A program made the translations under genes and the position numbers. 64,000 bases of DNA from Anseranas semipalmata (lineage: Eukaryota; Chordata; Aves; Anseriformes; Anseranatidae): NCBI GenBank assembly GCA_013399115.1, contig VXAA01003380.1, positions 249,392 to 313,391 of the forward strand, given 5' to 3'. Below, piece by piece: positions 12,055-26,259 of the stretch (position 1 is its first letter; each line of letters begins with the position of its first letter). Under the pieces are notes generated by a model. It saw only the letters and a program-made list of their open reading frames with translations. It ran no database searches and was not told the origin of the DNA.

Positions 12055-14360
12055 GTAACTATTCTGCAACCTCTTTTCTTTTAGGAAATAGTTTTATAAG
12101 GAATCAGTAAAATGTGACTTGATACTTTTGTTTTCTATACTGTCCATCCTAATGGTTTAAAAAAGCAAAGTCACCAAGATGTTACAGTTAAATATTTAAT
12201 TTTCATCCACTGCTTTTCTTTTTTTATCCTGATGCTATGAAGCCTAACCTCCTTGTGATTTTTTTTTTTAAGTTATCCCTGCAAATCAGTGTTTTAAAAG
12301 TAAGATGTTTTCATGTCTTTTGCCACTGAATACCACTTCTTTTACCCAAACAAAAGCAATGACAAGTCAGTGAAGTAGTATTGTGATGCTACGGGCGTTA
12401 TGATAGCAGGCAGGTCTGCTTAAGCAAATTAAGAAGGTAATATGCATCTTTTTAGAACTACTCCCCTTACATACAGCTTGTGCTGTATTAAAACTCAAAT
12501 TCTACTATTCTTTCATTAAAATAAAGAAACACTTGTAGGAAAATGAGAGTGCTGTTTGTTATGAGTAAATATGCCAGAGTCTGATTCACTTATCCTTAAA
12601 AATACAGTAAACCTTATGTATCTTAAAGACAGAAATAATGATTTGCATGCACACACATCATGATTATAAGGAGTACAGTGAAAAGCATGACCACCATGCA
12701 AAGGCATGCATCAGATGTAATGGAATTTGAGTTTTGTTAAAAATGCTTCACTTTCCTATGGCAAGATCTGCATACTTTGATGTACAAGACGTCTGTCAAA
12801 TGAAATGTTTTTAGATTTCCAGTTGTTGGGTTGGAGCCTTGTAAAGGAATTTGAGATTGATATTTTGCTTTCTGTTCTTTGCAGTAGGAAATGATTCATC
12901 TTCAGTCATGCTGTTGTCTGCAAGAAATTGTCCTTTCTTTTTAGTTAAGAAAAAAAATAAAGAGGTTCAAAAAAGGCTTAAAAAAAGATATTTAAGTGTA
13001 TTTCAGTCTCTTCTTCACATTCTGTGAGCTTGTTAAATTATAAGGACAAAGCAAAACTCATAACAAATCTAAAAAACCTCCCGTTTGTGGACACTGTACA
13101 TGTCAGATTGTATCTTCTACTGTCCCATACATCACAGCAGTGATAATAGAAGGAGTACTTTTAGTCAGAATGAGCATGTTTCTTTCAAAAGAGGAAGCTC
13201 AGACAACATTATTAGAAGTATTGTTAAGTGATCATTCTCTTTCTCTATGATTGATTGTTGTGTTTTCTTTCACTCCACAAGATTAATGTTGTTTTTCGTT
13301 GTTTTTAGAGATGGTAATGGATGACTTTTATAGATTAATAATATCTTGTAACAGCCTGCTTTTGATCTCTCATTATTTTCGAACTCTTAAACATATTTTC
13401 ATGGGGTATTCCTGTAGTTTTCACCCAGCAAATTTTTTCTCTTCTAATTAAATATAAACTTAAGAATATTTGTGAAAACTACTACATAGGGATCTGCTTA
13501 ATTGGACACCTTATTTTGTTTCATATGTTTTTCAAGTATTAACACTCTTTAGTTATTTCCTCAAGAAAAATTGCATCTCACCTGTAATAAGGATGTTTCT
13601 TAAAGTCAGGGTATTTACACATCAACACCTTTTTACCATATTTTTGCAACTCAAAACAAGTTCTTAAAACTGTCTCAAAGCTGTGCAAGTGATACGTTAA
13701 TGTGTAGAAGACCAGTAAGGTGTTCTCTGAGGCTCTCATTCTGCGGACTGAGAGTCCACAAAGATCTGGAGAGATTTTTCTGTTTTAATGGAGTTAGCTG
13801 CCCCTCATTCTTTTCAGTCTGCCAAATTAAATGCATTAAACACAATTTGAAAGATATTTAATGTTTTCCTAGCATTGAATGTCTGTGTGAGTAGTTGCTG
13901 AGGTGACCACAGTGTTGTTAGAAATATGAGGGGAAGGCAAAGGCATTGCCTCTTTGTAAAATGCGATCAATGCACACAGCAAGGTCCGCGTGCTTTAAGT
14001 TGCACATGTGCTGATTGCAGTAGTGTTATTTACCAAGGTTAGTTAATTTTTCTGCAGGGTTGTGATAGAATGTCCTTTCTTTAGCTTTACTATAGTTTTC
14101 CTAAAACAGCTTCACTAGTATTAAAACTTGTAATGTATTGAAACAATTCGGTACTTTTACTTTGCTGAACTGTAAATCCTCGTAAGGTTTTCTTCGCTGG
14201 GCTGTTTGTAAGGGGGTACCAGGGAAAGAGTGCATGAGAATGAGACAGTTGATGTTGTTACTCTTGGATTATCTACTCAACACATTTCCTCTTTAGGCTT
14301 GCTTTCTTTTTTTTTCCTGATTGTAAATTGCTTTGGGATTTCTTGATTCTTTTTCAACAG
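12055..14360 (+). other. MMS22L: MMS22L intron f-g
   Basis: A GT-AG intron of 2306 bases, AT-rich, with several A and T runs. I see no repeat family, RNA gene or exon in it. Confidence 0.85.
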
Positions 14361-14530
14361 GATGTCTTGTAAAGAACTGGGCACCGATACTGGCCACCTC
14401 CAAAGCACAGCAGCTCCTGTTCCGCATCATAGATTGCTTGCTGCTGCCACACTCTGTGCTCCAGCAGGACAAAGAGCTGCCCATGGCTTTGCTGTCTGCC
14501 ATTCAGGAAAGCCTACCTCTTTATCTTCAG
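14361..14530 (+). CDS. MMS22L: MMS22L exon g
   Basis: The acceptor TTTTTCAACAG ends at 14360 and the donor CTTCAG|GTAAAT starts at 14531. It enters with two bases and leaves in phase 0. It encodes CLVKNWAPILATSKAQQLLF, then RIIDCLLLPHSVLQQDKE, to ESLPLYLQ. This is one of the best conserved stretches of vertebrate MMS22L as I recall it. The exon is noticeably more GC-rich than the flanking introns. Confidence 0.95.
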
Positions 14531-17344
14531 GTAAATGTCTGAACTCTATATTATCAGCAGACAAACGTAGCTTTAGGAAAAGATTCACGCAGCAGAGGAG
14601 TTATGTTTTTTTTTTTTTTTCCTAATCAAAACAAGCATTGACTGAATATAAAGAAGCAGCAAGGGGAGATTTTTCTTCTGGTGGAAGTGGAAGGAAAAAT
14701 GCCACCCCATTGGCTTTCCTCTCATTGCATGCAGCTACGCTGTCGTACGCTCCAGAGTTGCTAGTCTGCTCGCTGTATATAGAGAGGCTCTTAGCCAACC
14801 TGCTGTTTACACTGTCTCTGATGTAAGAGATTTCTGAAACAGTGGATCAAATAATCATAATACGTAGCAAGACACTTGTTGAGATGACAGAGCAAACTAA
14901 TGTTTTAAATCATCCTTGACTTTGCTAACTAGATAATTAAAGACGAGCTACTCTGAGTATATTTTGTTGCCCTTAGTAACAAAAGACAAGCCTCTGCATA
15001 TCACGGCACTGTTTTATCTTAATAGTTTGAGGATATGTTTTGGTGAATCAAATGCCTTTTCTACTTTTTATGCTTACATGAGTAAAGCCTTGTGTCCTGT
15101 TATTCCTCCCATTCTTCCCTCAGCCTACCTATCACCAAACCTTACAGAGTTTCAGGAGTGATGCTGTAGAAAGAGATTAATTCCTGTGGGTGAGGAAAAG
15201 GTTATATTTTTAAAATAAATAAGTTGGCATATTCTACCTTGTAAATCCTTGCATCTTTGCTTGCTTTTTCCCTTCCCTCCTAATCTTCATTTTGATTGCA
15301 GTTTTAACTGTTACATACGGGATTGTACTGTGAAACAATACAGGGGTGACATTGTAAACATCCCGTGGATTTATTCCTTCTTTCAAAAGTTGCATTGTGA
15401 TTGATGGCATGTCATATGGAAATGAATATGATTATATAATGATGTGCAGAATATGACTTGCTTTGCTGCTCTGTAGGTATTTTCAGAAGCTATATACATG
15501 TAGGACCATCTGGACACTGATGTTACTACAGAGTGTGACTGTCTGCTTGCTAATTTAGTATTTTAGTCAGAGAGCACTGTTTCTCTGTAGTCTGCACATA
15601 CGGATGTAGTTTTAAGATGAAGCCACTCAAGTTGGTTTTGAAGTCCAAGTGTTGTGGACCTTTGTTTCCTGTTTTCTCTGCCAGTCTCTGACTTTCTGAC
15701 CTCACTGTGGGACTCTTCAGCAATCTGCTGCTTATCCATGTGCTTTCAGGCTAAGCTAGATGATCTTGTTGACTGAGTAGTTTATTTTAGACAATGCTGT
15801 TTCTAGAAAACTAGCAATTCTTTGATTTGATAAACACTTCTGGGGAGAGAGGACAAAGAGGAGAAGACTTATTTTTCCTATTTCAATATAGAACTTTTAC
15901 ATTTTATTATTTGTTTGTATTTACAAGGTTCCAACATTTTAAAATGCTACAAACCTCTTCATTCATTCAGAAATACTTCCTTCCTCTTTATTTGGGAAAG
16001 TGGAAAGATGCCAACTTACGGTCAACTCAAATGGAAGTATTCCAATGTCAGTTACAAAACTGATTCTCTTAGGCTGCTTCTGAGCTCTTCTGAAATCAAA
16101 TGGATTCTAGGGACTCTCTGACTTCTCAAGTAATCGTTTCACAGTTGGCTTAAGCCAAGTTGGCTTGAGGGTAAATTCCTTCCCTTTCACCCCATGTGCA
16201 TTCCCATTTAATTTGCTCAATGATTTTGTGAATATGGGATGACTCAAATGTGTGAGCTGATGCAACTGGTAACTAGCCCCACATAAGTAAATAAATCAGG
16301 CATATCAGAAAAGTGATAAAATAGCATATGTGGGAGAGGAAGCATGTAACTATAGTAGGAGGAAAGACAGAAACTGCATCCTCTGGGAGTGACCCCATCT
16401 TGATTAACTTAAGCTGCTGGTGAAATACATAATCAGCCTCTCCTCAGGAGGCTGCCCTATGTCTGGTGCCTATTCATGGAGGTGGAACAGTGGTGTTCTA
16501 GTGCAGGAGCCCTAATTCTCCCTAATGTTAGACAAACATCGTTCCATAGATCTGTCCCTGTTAATACTCTATCTTACAACTTAATCCTGGAGCGGTAACA
16601 TGAAAATAAAAAAGCAGGAACTCCAAATTCCACCCAAAATAACTTCTTATACATGCAAATTCTTTATACATTGTCAAAGCATAAAAGCTCTTATGTAGTA
16701 TTGCTAATCAGAGGTTTTTTTTCAAGTTTTCTTTTTTTTTTCCCAGTCTTCTGAAAAGTTCCAGGCTCCATCTCAATCTTTTCTTCTTGTCCTGAATTCT
16801 CCCTCTTTAGTTCCTTCAGTGTGGGCTCTTCCTCCTTTGTTGGGAAAAAATAAAAATCCTCAGATCTCAGAATATGTATTAGTTTGCAAACACTGGTTTG
16901 CAAAACTTCCCACTTTCCAAAGTTTTCAATAACTAATCTTAAGGTGATTTATTTGATCCTTTTAAGTGGGTTTTGAAAAGGATTTGAAATCAGTCCTTGT
17001 TGCAGGTAACTAATTTCACACATTCATTGAAGCAACAATTTTATGAAACACTTTAAAATTTCTGAATTGAGTAAAAATAAATAAATTCCCCAAACCATCA
17101 CATACCCTATGTAATGGTAATGCAACTGGCCAAACAACTTGGACAGCAGGATTAAAAACAAGGACAATGTCGTCACTAAGACAGGCCATCACCTTTGTTT
17201 ATCACTCTGTAATGGCAGAGGCCAGCTTTTTATCATTTAGGACAAAATATTAAGCTCCTTCTTATTTCCTCACAGCATAGTTGGAATGGCTTATAACTAC
17301 AATCACTGTTCATCAGAACTGATGACTGTATCCCACCCTCCTTT

Positions 17345-17368
17345 CCCCCCCCCCCAAAAAAAAAAAAA
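17345..17368 (+). repeat. C11-A13 homopolymer junction
   Basis: Eleven C bases are followed directly by thirteen A bases. It is an intronic homopolymer pair, likely length-variable and error-prone in sequencing. Confidence 0.85.
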
Positions 17369-17767
17369 CTAGTTTCATTTTTATTCAAAATTACAGTCTT
17401 TGTGTAATTTTACACAAGCACAAATTGTCAAATGCACTAATTAAGACTTGACATTGTGTTTCTCTCTCTTCGTTTCAGACTGACTATATTTAGTTGTTTT
17501 GTTTGTGCTTACTGTGTATATAAATCTGGGCTATACAGCTGTGCATTTGATAGTTATTGTGCAACTGGTCTGTTTTCCACTGTACTTTGAACATACCCAG
17601 AATTTTCCTTCAGACTGTCTCATTGATGCTGTATTGTCAAAATAGCTTAGCTCTAGAATTGCTTTGCAGCTCTTAAACTGGTATTTTTGCTCTTGCCTAA
17701 AGGTTTACTATGTGGATATTATTTCTTTCACTGTGCATCATCTGTTTTGATGACCTAAGAAAGATTT

Positions 17768-17872
17768 TCATAGAAACATGGTTTGGGTTGGAAGGGAGCT
17801 TAAAGATCATCTAGTTCTGACCCCCCTGCCATGGGCAAGGATGCCTTCCACTAGACCAGGTTGGGATATAAT
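17768..17872 (-). mobile_element. CR1 LINE 3'-end fragment
   Basis: It reads TTCATAGAAACATGGTTTGG, then GGTTGGAAGGGAGCTTAAAGATCATCTAG as separate adjacent blocks, then CCCCCCTGCCATGGGCAAGGA and CCACTAGACCAGG. This is the complement of the 3' part of avian CR1, so the copy lies antisense to MMS22L. It is 5'-truncated to about 105 bases and diverged. Confidence 0.9.
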
Positions 17873-19052
17873 ATCAAAGTTGTCTTTGGAGTTGTTTGAA
17901 TGACAGATTTCTGAAAATAAATCATGAAGAACAAGAATGAGCAACCATTTTATAATTTTATGGGACTGTTTATATCGTAAGGAGGCATGTAAAATCTAAC
18001 ATTAGGTATTTTGTCTTTGTTTAAAAAAAAAAAATAAAGTAGTTGATCTGTGTGATAGTGGATTGTTGAAACTTACTACAGGAAATTTCTGAGCAGTTGA
18101 GATTGCTCTTCGATGGATTTCTTGGAGAATGGTTTGGAGGGATTTTGATAGACATTTACCATAATATGAGGAAGAACTGAAGTAGTGTACAGAACTTACT
18201 TTAGAGAAGAAATAATAGTTTAAATACATCTTGCAGATTTTGATGTAGGTGCATGGAATAAGCATAACGTACATAATGATGGGATAGATGAGATACCCTG
18301 CTTGATTTATCAGTGTTTATCCTGTCCAAATACAGAACATGGTTTATTTCTATCTAAATACAGGAGAGTGGTGAAAAGATCTTCATTTTAAGTAGTGCTT
18401 GGCACATACATCTTCCAGTGATTTTAATGGGCCTGTGCAGGCTCAGCATTAGTCAGGGATCAGACCTTAAAAGCCCTGCTGTAAGCCACATCTGTGGTCC
18501 AGTATTTGAGCAAGCTTATTAATACGTTCTGTGAATTATAGTATGTGTTTAATAGGAATTGTACAACATTAATTGGTGAACAGCAGATTTATTCCAACAG
18601 CAGGACTGATATTATAAGTCATCATTAGGTAGCTTGGCATTTCTGCAGCGAATAGTTCCAGTAATCCATACTAATCGGTTCTTCGCTCTCCACAGGTGAT
18701 ATACGGATATATGGATAAATCAGAAGAGAGGCAGCTCTGGCCACAAAAGGTTCCTGCAGTGAACACGCACAGGAATCAGTTGCCTTTCTGTTAAAATGAG
18801 GAGCAGATGTTGTCATGCTTCCCTGCTCCTCTTAACATGTCTTTGTTTTTTGGTGTATTTTTTTTTTTAATTTTTTTTTTACCTCAGTAGATGGCTAAAG
18901 AACACAGTTAATAATAATAAAAAAAGCAGTGCTCTCAACTCTTTAATGTCCATCTGCTTTGTAGGGATTGTCCTAGGAGTCTGATGTGATTGATTTCAGA
19001 TCTCTGATCCAGAATCGCAGTGCAGTAGCATGTGTTTCTTTTCTCTGTCATA

Positions 19053-19082
19053 GAAGGAAGCTTGCGAACAGTAGCTTCCTTC
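19053..19082 (+). other. 10-bp perfect inverted repeat
   Basis: GAAGGAAGCT and AGCTTCCTTC flank a 10-base spacer. It is a simple stem-loop inside the long intron, and its function is unknown. Confidence 0.7.
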
Positions 19083-22000
19083 GTCTCTGTTAATTACTGA
19101 TAGGATTTAAAAGAAGAAAGTACTATGTGATTTCCTTGTAATCACATCCTTGGCCAGTGCTGCCTAGGGTATCTGCCATTGTACTCAGAGATTTGCAGCT
19201 ACCATGCAATGTTGGTAATTTATCCCTTGTGCTAGTTGGGATATGGTGCTGTCCAGCCTTGTGCGGGTCTGCTGCTTTCCACAATTTGTAAGAAAAAGGA
19301 GGGTCCCAAAATAAAGAACACAGTATTGAGCTAAAGTCAGTGGGCCTTCATGTCCAAAAGAGAAATCCAAGTTCATCTCTGGAAGTTTTCAGGGAACAAT
19401 AGAAGTGTTGGTGTATAAAAGTCTGATGATTCTTGCGGGAAGAGCTTTGATGCTTGTAGACATTCCCTTCGTATGTAGGGACTGATTCATGGATTTGTTT
19501 AGCATATAGAATTTTTTTTGTTTTGTTTTGTGGGTGTTTTTCTGGCTACGCACAAAATGGAAGGTGATTTTTCCTCACTGTTTTCAGCTGGAAAAGAGAA
19601 TTTGTGTCTTGGAAGCCTTTAGTGCTAAATTTGTAACTTCCATTATTAAGTAAGAAAAAAAGATGAGGATCCTCCTTACTGAAAAGAGATTTTGGTATTG
19701 CTATGTGGTTTTAAAAATTGCGCTTTTTTTGAGAGGCAGCACCTCTGCCTGACCCACCAAAAAAGAACCTACAGAACAAATAGGTTTTCCATACTTGTAA
19801 ATACTTCTTAAGTTAACAGTTCTCCCCAGTGGGTATCAAGGGCACTCTTTCTCCTCATCAGATAACTAAAGAAAAAATCATTAGCAACTTCTGTCCTTTT
19901 TTTTTCCCCTCTCTCTAGCAAACAAGAGTATCTCTCAGTAATGCCCGTGACAGGGTGTTGTTTTTAAATTTAATCCTTTCCTTCTTTTTCAGATTACTTC
20001 TGTTCCCATCCCACATCTAAGAATTCAGAATCAGTTTACTTCAACTTAAAAATGAACGTGCTTTTATGAATGATCAGGCCAGGCTTACTAATCTATCTTC
20101 AAATGAAACTATTACAGAAGTTGCAAAAATTACTGTCTTCCTTCAGAGATTTCAATTGTAATATTTCTTGTTTCTATTCCACCTATCAAGTATCTTTAGG
20201 ATCATTTCTTAAGAACAGTAACTTATTTAATAACAACTGATTTCACCCCTCTTTTCTTGATACTATGTAGCATTGGTTACTCCTCAATTTGAAGAATTGT
20301 CTTAGTTTAGTAATTATCATTGTTAGTTCTTCACAGGTGTTCTTTTATATATTCTTACAGCTGTCCTCTGTAAGGTTATGATGTTCTTTTGTGTCCCTTT
20401 TATCAGATAGATTAATACACTTCATGTGCTTTCTGTAGTGTTGATATAGTCTAGAGACTTAAGAGTGCCAGCTCTGATTATGGGATTATGGAATATTTTT
20501 ATTTTTCTGAGAACTGTACTAGAGAAAGCACAGGCAACTCTTCTATACGTTTGCTGCAATAACTAACGGAGAACACCAAACACTCAAGCTTACAAACTAA
20601 ATGATCTGTAACAGTCTTTATGAGCCTTCTACTTGCCGAGCAGTGTGTTTTTAAGAATTCTGATATAGCAGCAGCTGCCTTTTACTACAAAATTTTGCTG
20701 TATGTAAGCAAAACACTGAGAGAATCTGAACTGCTTATCAAAGCCCTGGTTCAGGAAATGTGGCTTTTATCATTGGGACGTACCAAATTTCCAAGGAGCT
20801 CCAGAGGCACGTGAAGTTGACCCCTTGACAAATGTGTCTGTGTTCAGGACGGCTGCCTACAGCAAATCTTGAGGCAGGTCCTGAAGCACCTCATTTCTTG
20901 AAATCCCATGTTTCTTGTATTTGCATACTATGGAACCAAAAGCTGGAGCTCCCCAATTCACGAAAGTGCCGAAAAGACTCTCAGCTGTCTCAACTTGCTT
21001 TTTTGCTGAAAGAATCGTTCTGTCATATTCATATGGAGAGATATAGATCAATATCTTTTGGGGAGGGAGCTCCTCTGCAAAAAGCAATAGAAAATGCTCT
21101 TTGTCAGTAGCTGAGGAACAAAAGCAGTTTTCAGATATTTCTGCATTTTATACCTTAATATGAATAGCTCCAGACTCTTAGGGACATTAGCTTGCCTCAG
21201 TAACCATCAATATTCAGGCAGATACTCATCCTACCAAAATTGGAGCCTGGATTGCGAACACATGGATTGCAGTGCTAATGGAAGCTTGAAGTACTGTTGA
21301 AGTTGCTGTCTAAGGATCTGTATGCTTGAACTTCTTTTATGTCATTAATCTTGTTGGACAAAACTATCGTGAAAACTGTGAATTCTGAAGAGACTTCTAT
21401 TTGTACCCCTTACTGTGACCCTTGTGATAGGAGACAGTTGGGCTTTTCTTTTTCCTTAGTGATTCATTCTTCTTCCTTTCAGTAACCAAAGGAAGGGGAA
21501 GTAAATTCTTAACTTTCCCTCACAGAAACTTTTACCAGTAAGAGAAATGCTCCCCTCCCATGGATGAAACATAAATGTTGTATAACTATGGGTAGTGTTC
21601 ACATAGGTGCTGTCTGGGCAATGTTCTACTTTCATTATAGATTTTTCTCTGCCATTGATATAGCTTATATTGGATAAGTCACACCAGTTTTAGCCTTACT
21701 GGAAACAGATTTAAAAAAATCTTTAAATCCTTTACAAATGGTGCCTAATTTACTCTAACTTGTTCACACTATGAGCAAAATTTTTCTACTCAGACTGCTA
21801 TTCTAACTTCGTTAGATCACGTACATAGTTGCAAAAGAAATGAGGAGCTTTGGGGCACTGAAAACCTTTCTCAGGTCTGAAATGCCAAGGCTTTATTTCA
21901 GATTTGAAAGGAAGATTGTATGTCCCAGAGATCATCTTCCAAGTATATTAGTTAGTCCAGAAAAAGATTTTTCTCTCCTTTGTAAGCCTTGCCCTGACTT

Positions 22001-22171
22001 TATCCACAAACCGTCATAGGTGCAGCAAATGACTGATACTTACTTGTCATGGAGTAGTTATGTGTGCAACAGTAGTTTACACACAATGTGTAGCGAGTAT
22101 TTAGCCTACTGTTGCTAGACTTACTCTGTAATAGTTAGACTTATCAATTTCTTTCTCTCTTTCTTTCACAG

Positions 22172-22383
22172 GGCATATCCTTTATATGTTGTCAGTCCCA
22201 AACTCAGGGGGCCTACTTAAATCAACTGCTTGGGAGCATTATTCAACATTATTTTGGACGATTTCTCCCTTCTTCACCAACTGCACTCGGAGCTGGACAG
22301 CATCCTCTGCTGACTGCTTTATGTAGTTCCATTACAGTCCCCCAGATGCTCCGTCTACGGAAGACCACTCTGCATGTCATAAA
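22172..22383 (+). CDS. MMS22L: MMS22L exon h
   Basis: The acceptor has a long pyrimidine tract (TTTCTTTCACAG, ending 22171), and the donor AA|GTAAGG starts at 22384. It enters in phase 0 and leaves in phase 2. It encodes GISFICCQSQTQGAYLNQLL, then GSIIQHYFGRFLPSSPT, then TALCSSITVPQMLRLRKT, about 70 residues. It is the largest MMS22L exon in the window. Confidence 0.95.
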
Positions 22384-24582
22384 GTAAGGCCCAGTGAAGA
22401 ACAAAACTTCACTTATTCAGATTTCACAAATAGCTAATGAGAAAGGGAATGTCGCTGTTACCTTCTCAATAGTTAGGCTGTGGGAAGAGCCTGTAAGTTG
22501 CTGGGCAGGGAGCCAAGGAAGGACAAAGCATATAAAGCAGGAAGGTAAAACTGAGAAGATCTGGAAGCTGGTGAGAGTTGTTGAGGATGGACGTCCTAGA
22601 CTATAATAAAAAATATTGCATGTGGCCACATGGAAAGCAAGTGTTTTTCTAGAAACATTGCACTCCAATATATATCATCATATGGTTGCATCTCAGGCTG
22701 TATTTAGGGTCACAGAGTCATAGTTGCCACAGCTGCCTGTGCATGGGAGGACTAGATGCTCTTGTACATGTCAGGATATACATAGATGTGCCAGCTACCC
22801 AGGGGAAATAGAAATTCTGGGGTGTGGGAAGATGGAGATATAGAGGTACAATCTGTATTTTTTGTTCACGTTGGGAGAAGAATTACCCCCCCTCAAATAT
22901 ATGATTGCTTATATCTGAGGTAATTTTATTTTTCTTTGTTAAAGAGTGTGTATACATGTTGATTAAAAGAATATGTGTTGATCATAGGTAAATATGGTAG
23001 CCAATGCTGTAAGTAAAGCCTGTATTATCACATATTAAGGGAGCGAATTAAGATTTCACAGTCTTATTTCTGACATTTTTTTAAACTTGTGAATACTCAA
23101 ACTTTGTCATCTTAATAAAGTTATTTGTGAACGTGTGCATGCATGTGTGAATTTTAAGATTGATAATGGAAGGGAAGTTCTGAAAGTGTAATGGCACTTG
23201 GTGACTTGTAAGACATGAAACATTTCTTAGTGATCTGGGAAGAATATCTTAGAACTGAACAGCAGTCTGATTTATAAACCGTTGGGTGCTCAGGAGACAG
23301 TCAGCAGGTCTATACGTAAATATATACAAAGTTCGGTAGCCTTTTTGCCATATGAAAGCTAATGAATATCTTGCTGCTGCACAGAGGAAATTGAACCAGA
23401 GGAGTGTATTATCCAGATCAGAGAATCATTTCAGTGAAAGAGTATACCCACCCCCACCCCAAAAAAAGTGTGCTATTCTCATAGTGAATTAATGGTACAG
23501 GAGATTTCAGAGATACTAATGTAAAGACCACATGATGCAAAGAATATGGAAGTGTTACAATTTTTATTTTCTGAATTATGTCAATGTATATTCAAATATT
23601 CACATCTCTTAAAGTCAGTTTTTATTTGAAAGTGTAAACACAGTTGTATAAGTGTGCCTTACTAAGTTTTTAACAAGGATAGCAGTTTTTAATTGATACA
23701 TTACTCAGTGGACGAGCATGCCTTGTTTGGGTAGCTAATGGTAACTACTATTAAATATCTAAAAAGTTTTTTTGAAGGTTCTGGGAGTGCTCTTGTTAAC
23801 TGATGAATAAATGTTGTGCACTCTTCTCTCATGGATGTTCCAATTTAACAGTCATTGTCTTCAGATTTCAGTAAAATCATTTGTAATGTTAAAGTAGTTC
23901 AATCTTCCATCCTTTCTGTGGAAAAATAACAATTTAAAAAAATAAATAAATAAATTTAAGAAGTTATTAAAATTGGGGCACTCGATGTGAGTGGTGTCAA
24001 AATTTGCTTTTGTTGCAGATTGACAGGTTTTATGTTTGTGACCAATTTTATACTGGATACGATTGTGTTAATTCTGACGGAGCAAAAGCAGAGATTGTCC
24101 CATTTCAACATACTGTTGACAAAAATAACAGCACCAGTATAACAGCAGAGCTGTTACCACAAGTTGAATTGTGAACTGACAATAGCACATAAAGCTAAAT
24201 AAAGTAATTGAACAACAGTTGTATTTTAGGGTATTAGAATTTTGACTCCTCCTTTTAGTCAGTTATTTTATGCAGCTTTCTTTATATTTTAACTTTTATA
24301 GTCACACTTGGCTTTTTAACTATAATTATGACTGCTATTTCTCACTTCCCTCAACAGAAGAGTCAGAAGGCATCACTGTCCTCTGACAAATTGGGAGCCA
24401 TTTCTAAGACTAAGATAAATAGAAGCCATTAGCTGAGTCTAGATAAAGACAGAAATCTATGTAATAGGCCTCCTGCTGAAATACCACAATGCTACTTTCA
24501 AGTACGTGGTGCTTGCATTGAATGAAAAAAATAAAATCAAAAACCTCAGACTATGTTTTGGTTTGCTTTGTTGTCTTCCCAG
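22384..24582 (+). other. MMS22L: MMS22L intron h-i
   Basis: A GT-AG intron of 2199 bases. It contains an AAAT tetranucleotide run (23936-23957). Nothing else is recognisable. Confidence 0.87.
23936..23957 (+). repeat. AAAT microsatellite
   Basis: About four AAAT units are preceded by an A run. It is an ordinary intronic simple repeat. Confidence 0.8.
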
Positions 24583-24749
24583 TGAAAACTACATGCAGTT
24601 CAAAGGCAGTGCTCCACCTCCTCGCCTGGCCTCAGTCCTTGCTTTCATCCTTGAGGTACTTCAGAGAACCCAGACCACTGGACCGTGCGACGTTGACTTG
24701 GTTCTCCCGGCTGTGTTGAAATGCATGGTACTGGTTAATGAGCTGCAAG
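24583..24749 (+). CDS. MMS22L: MMS22L exon i
   Basis: The acceptor TTGTCTTCCCAG ends at 24582 and the donor CTGCAAG|GTGAGC starts at 24750. One base completes the AAT asparagine from exon h, and the exon leaves in phase 1. It encodes ENYMQFKGSAPPPRLASVLA, then FILEVLQRTQTTGPCDVD, to CMVLVNELQ. It is relatively GC-rich. Confidence 0.94.
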
Positions 24750-26162
24750 GTGAGCTGCTTGAGTGCTTCGAATACATCTCTGTACACCTGTAAGATTTTT
24801 ATACCGCTGAGCATCTTTCATGCCAATATGCAAGTTTTCCGCGGTTTTTAGATAAGGAGAATGAGATGCGTTAGCCAGATAAACTGGACAAGCTCTGTCT
24901 GTTCATTAAGTAATCTGGGACTTCTGTCCCCAAGACAGGAGTTCTTCTGTCTGACTCAAGTGCTGTTCTGTGACGAACTAGTGATCAGTTTGTCAGGAAT
25001 ATGAAGAGCATTTCCTTTCTCCCATACTTCCCACCTCATTTCTCCCAGACTTGGTAACTGTGGAAGTTTTCTTGCACCTAAAGCTTTTAGCCCAAATAAG
25101 TCTAGTGCATGTTCTTCCCATAGAGGCATCAGAAAGCAACATGCTACTTGTAATCCATTTAGGAAGGGATCTTTGAGTCTCCTTTTTTTCAGCACATTCT
25201 GGTTGGTAGTGATAACTTCTTTATTTTTATCTTCTTAAAAAGTGAAGTACTGTGTTTACCCCACAGTTGTATAATGAATGTGAACGTGCTAAAAATTTCC
25301 TCTCCTTGCTGCCAGTAGAGGTATTAGGCAAAGTGGGGATTCACCTCTGACTTCTGGGAATTTTGACTAATAAAGTAATTTTTGATTCTGGTCTGTAAAA
25401 GTTTCAAGGACAAGATATGCTCAGGAGATTAGCTGAATTAGCACACACCTTTCTCCCCGCTTCTGCCATTGCAGCTGTATCTGTCTGAAGCCGAAAGTAC
25501 CTACTTTGCAATGTGCTGTGGAGTAGAGTGAGCTGAATGTCCTGTGCTGCCGTAGCCATCAGCTCACTGCCCGCCTAGACAGGACTCCACCATAGCCTTG
25601 TAGAGAAGTCACTGCAGCTCAGTTCTACCGCTATAAAGGAAGAGCTGTATCTGGCAACTTGAATATTTATTTGGAAAATATAAATGGGGGAAAATAGTGT
25701 TTTGTTTTTGTTTAAGATAAACACAAAAGGACAGAATTCAGAACAATACCCACCATTGAAAGTAAGGAGTAGATCTGTATAGCTTTGGGCAGGATATAAT
25801 GCCATGACTGCTTTTCCTCAATTCAAATAGGAATGATTAAAGAATACAAACAAAACTTAAATTTAAATAAAATCTCTATTTCCACTAAGTGTGTGTCTCT
25901 GCTCTGACTTAGAGACAATATTGTACTTAAAAATCTGTACATCTAAAGAATAATGATGGTGAAAATAGGACTTTTGCATAAACCTGTGATTCGTTCTGTT
26001 CTTTATAGCCAATCTAACTGACTGCTCTAAGTCATTTCACTTGCATCAAAGTAAGATGAAAACATTTTTTTTCTCATTTAAAAATTGTAGTCTTCATGAA
26101 AGACATTCTCCAGATGGTCAGTTCAAGAGCTCTGTGTAAATCTTGTGATTTTTCTTTTACAG
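24750..26162 (+). other. MMS22L: MMS22L intron i-j
   Basis: A GT-AG intron of 1413 bases, AT-rich. I see no repeat family or RNA gene in it. Confidence 0.87.
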
Positions 26163-26259
26163 TTAAAAAAATATCTACAGACATCGTGCAGTACATGGTA
26201 GAAGGCTGCCAAGCAGGGTCAGGAGGAGAACATGCCACCCAGCTGACTTCTGTATTTAG
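26163..26259 (+). CDS. MMS22L: MMS22L exon j
   Basis: The acceptor TTTCTTTTACAG ends at 26162 and the donor TTTAG|GTAACT starts at 26260. It enters with two bases and leaves in phase 2. It is a small exon (97 bases) encoding VKKISTDIVQYMVEGCQ, then AGSGGEHATQLTSVFR. It is fixed by phase agreement with both neighbours, although it is too short to stand out as an open frame. Confidence 0.93.

Larger units (their letters stand above)
14531..22171 (+). other. MMS22L: MMS22L intron g-h (long)
   Basis: A GT-AG intron of 7641 bases. It contains an antisense CR1 relic (17768-17872), a C11-A13 run (17345-17368) and a small perfect hairpin (19053-19082). Open frames of 60 to 90 codons are scattered on both strands without splice context, and none resembles a protein I know. 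Confidence 0.85.

Noticed and set aside
15750..15775. CTAGATGATCTTGTTG resembling the CR1 core.
   Set aside because: It is an isolated short match without the CR1 flanks or terminal repeats.
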